Positions 59,291 through 64,000 of a stretch of DNA of 64,000 bases are shown here, in pieces. Below the pieces are notes generated by a model that was not told where the DNA came from, made no database searches, and saw only the letters and a program-made list of their open reading frames with translations. The DNA comes from Hydractinia symbiolongicarpus. Its lineage: Eukaryota > Cnidaria > Hydrozoa > Anthoathecata > Hydractiniidae. Each line of letters starts with the position of its first letter. The first letter of the stretch is position 1. The stretch covers positions 25,321,501-25,385,500 of the forward strand of contig NC_079878.1 of NCBI RefSeq assembly GCF_029227915.1, given 5' to 3'. Both the position numbers and the translations under genes were made by a program.

Positions 59291-60355
59291 TGGCAGCATG
59301 GTCAGTTTCGGGGAAGTAATGGTAGCAGAAGGCTTACTTGCACCAGTGTCATTTCCATACCAGTAACCTATCACCCAAGAGATTGTTCTTTTTTAACTGA
59401 GGTGTTCAACACACATTCCCTAAGCCAAGATATGTTTTCAATTCGGATAAAATCAGTAGCATATATTGAATTTAGAAGAAAGTGTTTTTTACTACAGAAG
59501 TCAAAAACACTTCACCTTTATGCGGAACATTTAGGATCGAAGATTTGCCAACGTTCCAAAACTCTAAATTGAAGTAATCTTGAAAGATGTGTAGTTCTGT
59601 TCTGTCTTGTTTATTCTCAATAGTATGAGAAGTACCGCTTTAAGACCCTGGGAGAGGTTATTTTTATGTACATACTATTAGAAAGATTTTGTTACGTTAT
59701 TAGACTTTTTTCAAAATAGTTATTGCATTGCTTCTTCTATTGTTCTAATTTCGTCCATCGTTCAAATACAGAGAGCGCAGCTTCATAGAAACACAATAGC
59801 ATGGTAAGAGACCTCTCTAAAACAGACATCCTATAAAGCGAAAAATTCGGACATCAGCAGACATTATATTCACTTCTCTCTTACTATTTTACTGCAAATT
59901 TTCGTTTAGAGTAACAGCTATTTCAAATTTTAGCATGTAAATGCCTTTTTCTTGACTTGTCAAGCAATGTCCCTGCTGCTACACAATGAGGAAAGCTGTG
60001 AAAGGATTGCAAAAGCGCAAAACAATATGATTTTTTTAATTAAATGTCTTTTGAGAGGATAACTTCCTAACAGGAACAAAAAAGTATTAGTTTTACCAAG
60101 GTTCTACGTACAAATGGTGGTATATTTTTAATTTCCTCAAAAAATTATTTTTTAACTAAACCCTGTGAGTTAAGGCCACAAACCAGGAGAAAAAATGTGA
60201 AAAAAAATTCTATGTACATCAAATTTAGGGTCTCTCTTTATTTTACTTTCCCGTCGCTGGATCTAACTTTTAACCCAACCCATTTTCTTTGCAATTAATT
60301 TAGGATTGATTTACAATATTGTAAGTTGTAGTTCAGCATTGAACAGTTTTAATTT
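59291..60355. other. no gene seen
   Basis: Possibly more of the decayed DIRS-like element at the start (to about 59570); the remainder is AT-rich without recognisable product. Confidence 0.35.
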
Positions 60356-60447
60356 TGCACACCATGTTGTTCTTCCACTTGAACTACCACCTTGTAAAGA
60401 TGGATTGGATTCGAACCAATAGCTTTCATGGCTTTACAACAACAGAA
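60356..60447 (-). repeat. 92-bp tRNA-like dispersed repeat, copy 2
   Basis: Same layout as the copy at 24411-24502: on the minus strand a B-box (ATTGGTTCGAATCCAAT) and acceptor-like CCATCTTT precede an A-box-like TAGTTCAAGTGGAAGAAC. Differences are a few substitutions. Confidence 0.6.
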
Positions 60448-60827
60448 ACAGTTTTAAACTACATGGAATAGGCAATTAAATTATATTCCGGAAGGACACT
60501 GGGAAATATAAATTTTAGGTCACCCTGAACAAATTTGAACCAAACAGAAAATAACCTCCACAAATCAAAAACCATCATGGGTTTTGTAGTATTCTATCGA
60601 AAAATTGTGAAGCTGCTAAATTTTTGAAATTTAAACTCAACATGAGGAAAGGAGTAATACATTTTGTGTTTTTATTATAGTTCTAAAGGTATTCTTTTCA
60701 AAATCATAGCAAGTTTTTTTACCTTCTGTAGCTTACAAATTTGGTAAACACATCAACTTGCAAATTCTACATTACTGGTAGGCTGCAGAGAAGGGCACAA
60801 AATTGATACTTTTGAAGATGGAAGCAT
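60448..60827. other. no gene seen
   Basis: AT-rich. The 5' side of the LINE fragment is not recognisable here. Confidence 0.35.
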
Positions 60828-61216
60828 AGTACATGTTGTACAGTAGTTCGACATGGGCGGTAAGCCAGCAAGGTCTTGATTGTTTAGAAAGGAATGATAT
60901 GAAATTAGTTGCATGGATGTGTAACGCCAGTTTTAGAGACAGAAAGAGTTCAGATGAGCCAAGAAAAAGGCTAGGTATGCATAGCATTAAAGATATTATC
61001 CAAATAAGAAGATCGAGTTGGATGGGGCATTAGGAAAGAATGGAGTAGGATAATTGGGTAAGAAAGTTTGGAAATTTATTAGTTCTTGGAACAAAGCCCA
61101 TAGGTAGACCAAGAAAGGCTGGACAGGAGGTAATAAGGAGAGACTTGATGAAGAGAAATGAGATCTAACGCCAGCAGAGAAAACCGACATTAAGCCAAGA
61201 ATAATGATGATGATAG
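60828..61216 (+). mobile_element. LINE 3' end, second copy
   Basis: Plus-strand frames read LYSSSTWAVSQQGLDCLERN, then RKRLGMHSIKDIIQIRRSSW, and IGRPRKAGQEVIRRDLMKR, the C-terminal part of the same LINE RT family as at 517-1345, interrupted by two stops. It ends in an ATGATGATG-type tail (61205-61216). It is truncated at the 5' side and dead. Confidence 0.75.
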
Positions 61217-62521
61217 TTTAGGAAAGCAGAATTTAAAAAGGATTACTCACACTAATCCATCATTACATCTAAATACATGGCCATGCTGATTCAGCAACAA
61301 TTAGCACATTCTAAGAGTGTAGATCTAACTAAATTACTTAATATCTTTAGTCCAAAGTCTGCTGTGAACTATGGCAAATGAACTTTGACAAGTTTAAATT
61401 GTGCAAATATGGATAAAAACTGCAACCGTCATACATCGACTCTGTAGATAGTGTTTCTAAAAAATAATTTTTTTGTTATTATCATTATTGCCCTATATCT
61501 GAGTAAAGTGGATAGAATATTTGTACGAAAATATATTTTACAAAAACCATTATATATAAATATTTTCTCGTCTGTTAACCTGAATTGTTTCTTAATTTGA
61601 AATAATAAGTGAGTTGCATGTGAATTTGAATAAAAATAATTATTTGAGGAAAATTGCCATCAAAATTGGATTTTGTCATTGATATACAATGAAGATCAAT
61701 TTTATCTGTGATTAGCACAAGGACCTTTAAAGAAGGAAAATGCGATGACTGCAGCTATGTGATAATTGCAGGGAATTTGATAGCAAGCAATAATTAACGA
61801 TAACTATTTAGCGATAATTAGATAAAAAACAATAAATTTATTGCTAAATAAAAATTGATCACTGTATGGCCACTTGATTTGCTACATAGCTATAAGCAAT
61901 GTTAAGCAATATTTATCATTTAGTTGATTTGTTTTCTCTGCCAATATCGATAACAGCGCTATATTGCTGATGCATAAATTTCACAGCTAATTAAACAGGA
62001 AACAAGTAAGACAAAATTCTTTGAATGTTTGTTGATTACACATCCTGCAAAACAGTGTTTTTAAAACAAAAAATGGACATAGCTAGTCTAGCATATTTTT
62101 TGGAATGACTTTAGTTGTGATCAAAACAAGTTGTGCAGCTAAATTAGGGATTTGTACTACTACTATTACGGTAACGAACAACCAATATTCTTCTGTAACA
62201 TACCTTGTGCTTAAACTCTTTTCTTTAAAAATAAATTTACTCCCGGAGAAGCTTTAAGTTTCTTCAACCACCGTTAGGTTCGTTTATGGCATAAAGACAA
62301 TGGTAGACAAAGTTGGAGCGTCTTTTTAAAAAGCCGTACATTGGTACACATGTTGATGTTTTTATTTGTGTTTATCCATCATTCAACCTTTTTCTCATCT
62401 GAATGTTTTACTTTTCTGTTTTTAGAGAATTTTTAATTTTAAAATTGAATCAAATAAGCATTTTTTTACCTCAAATATTTTTTTATTTTATAAGATTGAG
62501 TTAAAACCCAACTTCAAGAGT
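61217..62521. other. no gene seen
   Basis: AT-rich. Contains one copy of the dispersed word AATAATTATTTGAGGAAA near 61635. No product recognised. Confidence 0.4.
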
Positions 62522-62558
62522 GATTTTTTTACTACTGTTTAACAGTAGTAAAAAAATC
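62522..62558. repeat. perfect 37-nt palindrome
   Basis: Arms GATTTTTTTACTACTGTT (62522-62539) and AACAGTAGTAAAAAAATC (62541-62558) are exact reverse complements around a single T. Confidence 0.95.
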
Positions 62559-62964
62559 CTGAAAAAAACGCTGATCATGCCTTGAACATGGTATTTTTGA
62601 TACCGCAATTTTGTGAAATATAAAAAAATCTTCAGGCACTGACACAATATAGCTTGTCATTCTGCAACTAATTTTACTCACACTTGTTAAATTACACAAC
62701 CCTTCATCAAATTTACACTGCATATTCCTCTGAATTTAGAATTATGGTGCTACTTGGTGAAGATAAGTTTCGCTTGCTACTAAAAACTTAATGGTTTTCA
62801 TGGTCTACTCCTCATTGTACATATAGTAATATATGTAAAAAAAGAAGATAAATAAACCTTTTCTTTTTGATTACACAATTTGTGAAGTTAGCTTTCAGTT
62901 ACAGTCTGGTCTTTAATGTTTTTCAGATTTTTTTCACAAAGTTACTTACTTGAAAGTGAAATCA

Positions 62965-63000
62965 TAATGACCCCATTATTGGCAAATAATGAGGTCATTA
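62965..63000. repeat. 16-bp-arm hairpin
   Basis: TAATGACCCCATTATT and AATAATGAGGTCATTA are complementary with one mismatch around GGCA. Confidence 0.85.
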
Positions 63001-64000
63001 CATTAAATTTTTCTTTTCTCTATTATCATAATTTTAATTTAATATAGTGTAAAAATGTTAGTACAAATCAAATTTTTTCAAATCAAAAACATCTTCAAAT
63101 TTTGCCCCAGCCTTCAAATTTTGCTTCAGCAAATGCCAAATTATAAGCAGTTATAAGGCTTTTTTTATGATTATATATTCAAATTTTTCATACTCCTAGA
63201 TCCCACCACAATGACAAAAAACTTCTCACTGCTCACTTCGATAATATATATTTTTTTAATTTTAAAAAATTAAAAAATCTGCAGAGACATTTGCTTTTGA
63301 CCATTGTCTTTGGCAGTTTTTCTGCCACAGTGATATGTTACTTCTGCAATCTTTTATATCTGACATTCGAAGACTGTTGCCCGATATGGAGGAAAATCCA
63401 GTTGATAGGGAACAGCCCCCATTCAACCTGAATTTGTTTCTACTATTAATAAATCATTTAAATTCAAAATAAGTTATCATTATTTTTTACCAAAGATTTG
63501 TTTAGCCTCGATTATAATGTATCATCAATAAAGCATTTGCATTTCTAGTTAATATGGATTTAATCATTTTCTATAACAGCAAGAGAGACAATTTTAACCT
63601 CTGTGGAAAAAAAGCTAAATTAAAAAATAAGTTTCGGAGGAAAGAGCCAAATTAAAGAAAAATTTTCTGAAAAAAGATTAAAACTATTTTCTAGAGAAAC
63701 AATGGAAATTAAAAAATAATTCTCTGAGAAAACAATGCAAAATAAAAGACTGAAAATCAATGCAAGATTTGTGCAAATGCTTACCTTGTTGTGAGCATAA
63801 AATTCTAAAGCAGCTGTTTCTAAATATGTCAAAAATAGCAACTTTGAGTACTTCGAAAATTGTATACTTTATTTTCATTTCAAATGGCTACAAGGTTTTT
63901 TCCCCATTGGAAAGAAGCTTGAATACATTCTGGGCATTTATTGACAGGGAAATATATTCTTGGTATTTGTTCCTGATAATCGTGCTTCTTAAATTAGAGA
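63001..64000. other. no gene seen
   Basis: AT-rich, with only short frames of low complexity and no recognisable product or repeat. Confidence 0.4.

Overview
The window is AT-rich animal DNA. Evidence for an animal is an arrestin-fold exon with a good splice donor, tRNA-derived SINE relics, and a repeat set (GalEa-type Copia, Penelope-like, Ginger/GIN integrase, Harbinger, DIRS, BEL) typical of cnidarians and other marine invertebrates. A cnidarian, perhaps a hydrozoan, is my best guess; this rests on repeat style, not on a marker gene. No complete host gene is visible. Host-like coding sequence is limited to the arrestin exon (2.0-2.3 kb, minus), a candidate last-two-exon fragment (21.6-22.1 kb, minus) and a candidate cysteine-containing exon (39.1-39.3 kb, minus).

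Layout. 0.5-4.2 kb: LINE 3' relic, arrestin exon, small TA-flanked MITE, long hairpin, and an 832-bp Harbinger-type element. 5.35-9.8 kb: a unique flank followed by about 139 copies of a 30-bp satellite. 9.8-17.8 kb: mostly non-coding, with foldbacks, a Tigger-like terminus, a HIRAN-like coding relic and a SINE. 17.8-19.6 kb: a decayed Penelope-like element (RT plus GIY-YIG) with a hammerhead-like motif at its 3' end. 19.9-26.5 kb: two diverged tandem-repeat tracts sharing the word ATCCATACA, and a 92-bp tRNA-like repeat that recurs at 60.4 kb. 31.0-37.6 kb: a three-level nest, in which a Mutator-like element (9-bp target duplication) holds a complete but broken Copia element with 77-bp LTRs (5-bp duplication), which in turn holds a TTAA-flanked MITE inside its integrase. 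38.3-38.7 kb: a TAA-flanked MITE. 39.5-42.0 kb: the 30-bp satellite again, in opposite orientation, with the same flank as the first array. 43.4-51.3 kb: hairpins and about 41 copies of a 174-bp satellite whose every unit carries a 20-bp-arm palindrome. 51.9-55.5 kb: a seven-exon integrase-type gene (minus), decayed but with matching splice sites, and with other transposons lodged in its introns. 57-61 kb: fragments of BEL gag, DIRS-type RT and a second LINE tail.

The most notable structures are the hairpin satellite and its isolated copy at 57.2 kb, the two inverted satellite modules with a shared one-sided flank, the intron-containing integrase gene, and the nested transposon. All coding calls come from reading translations by eye; no database search was possible.
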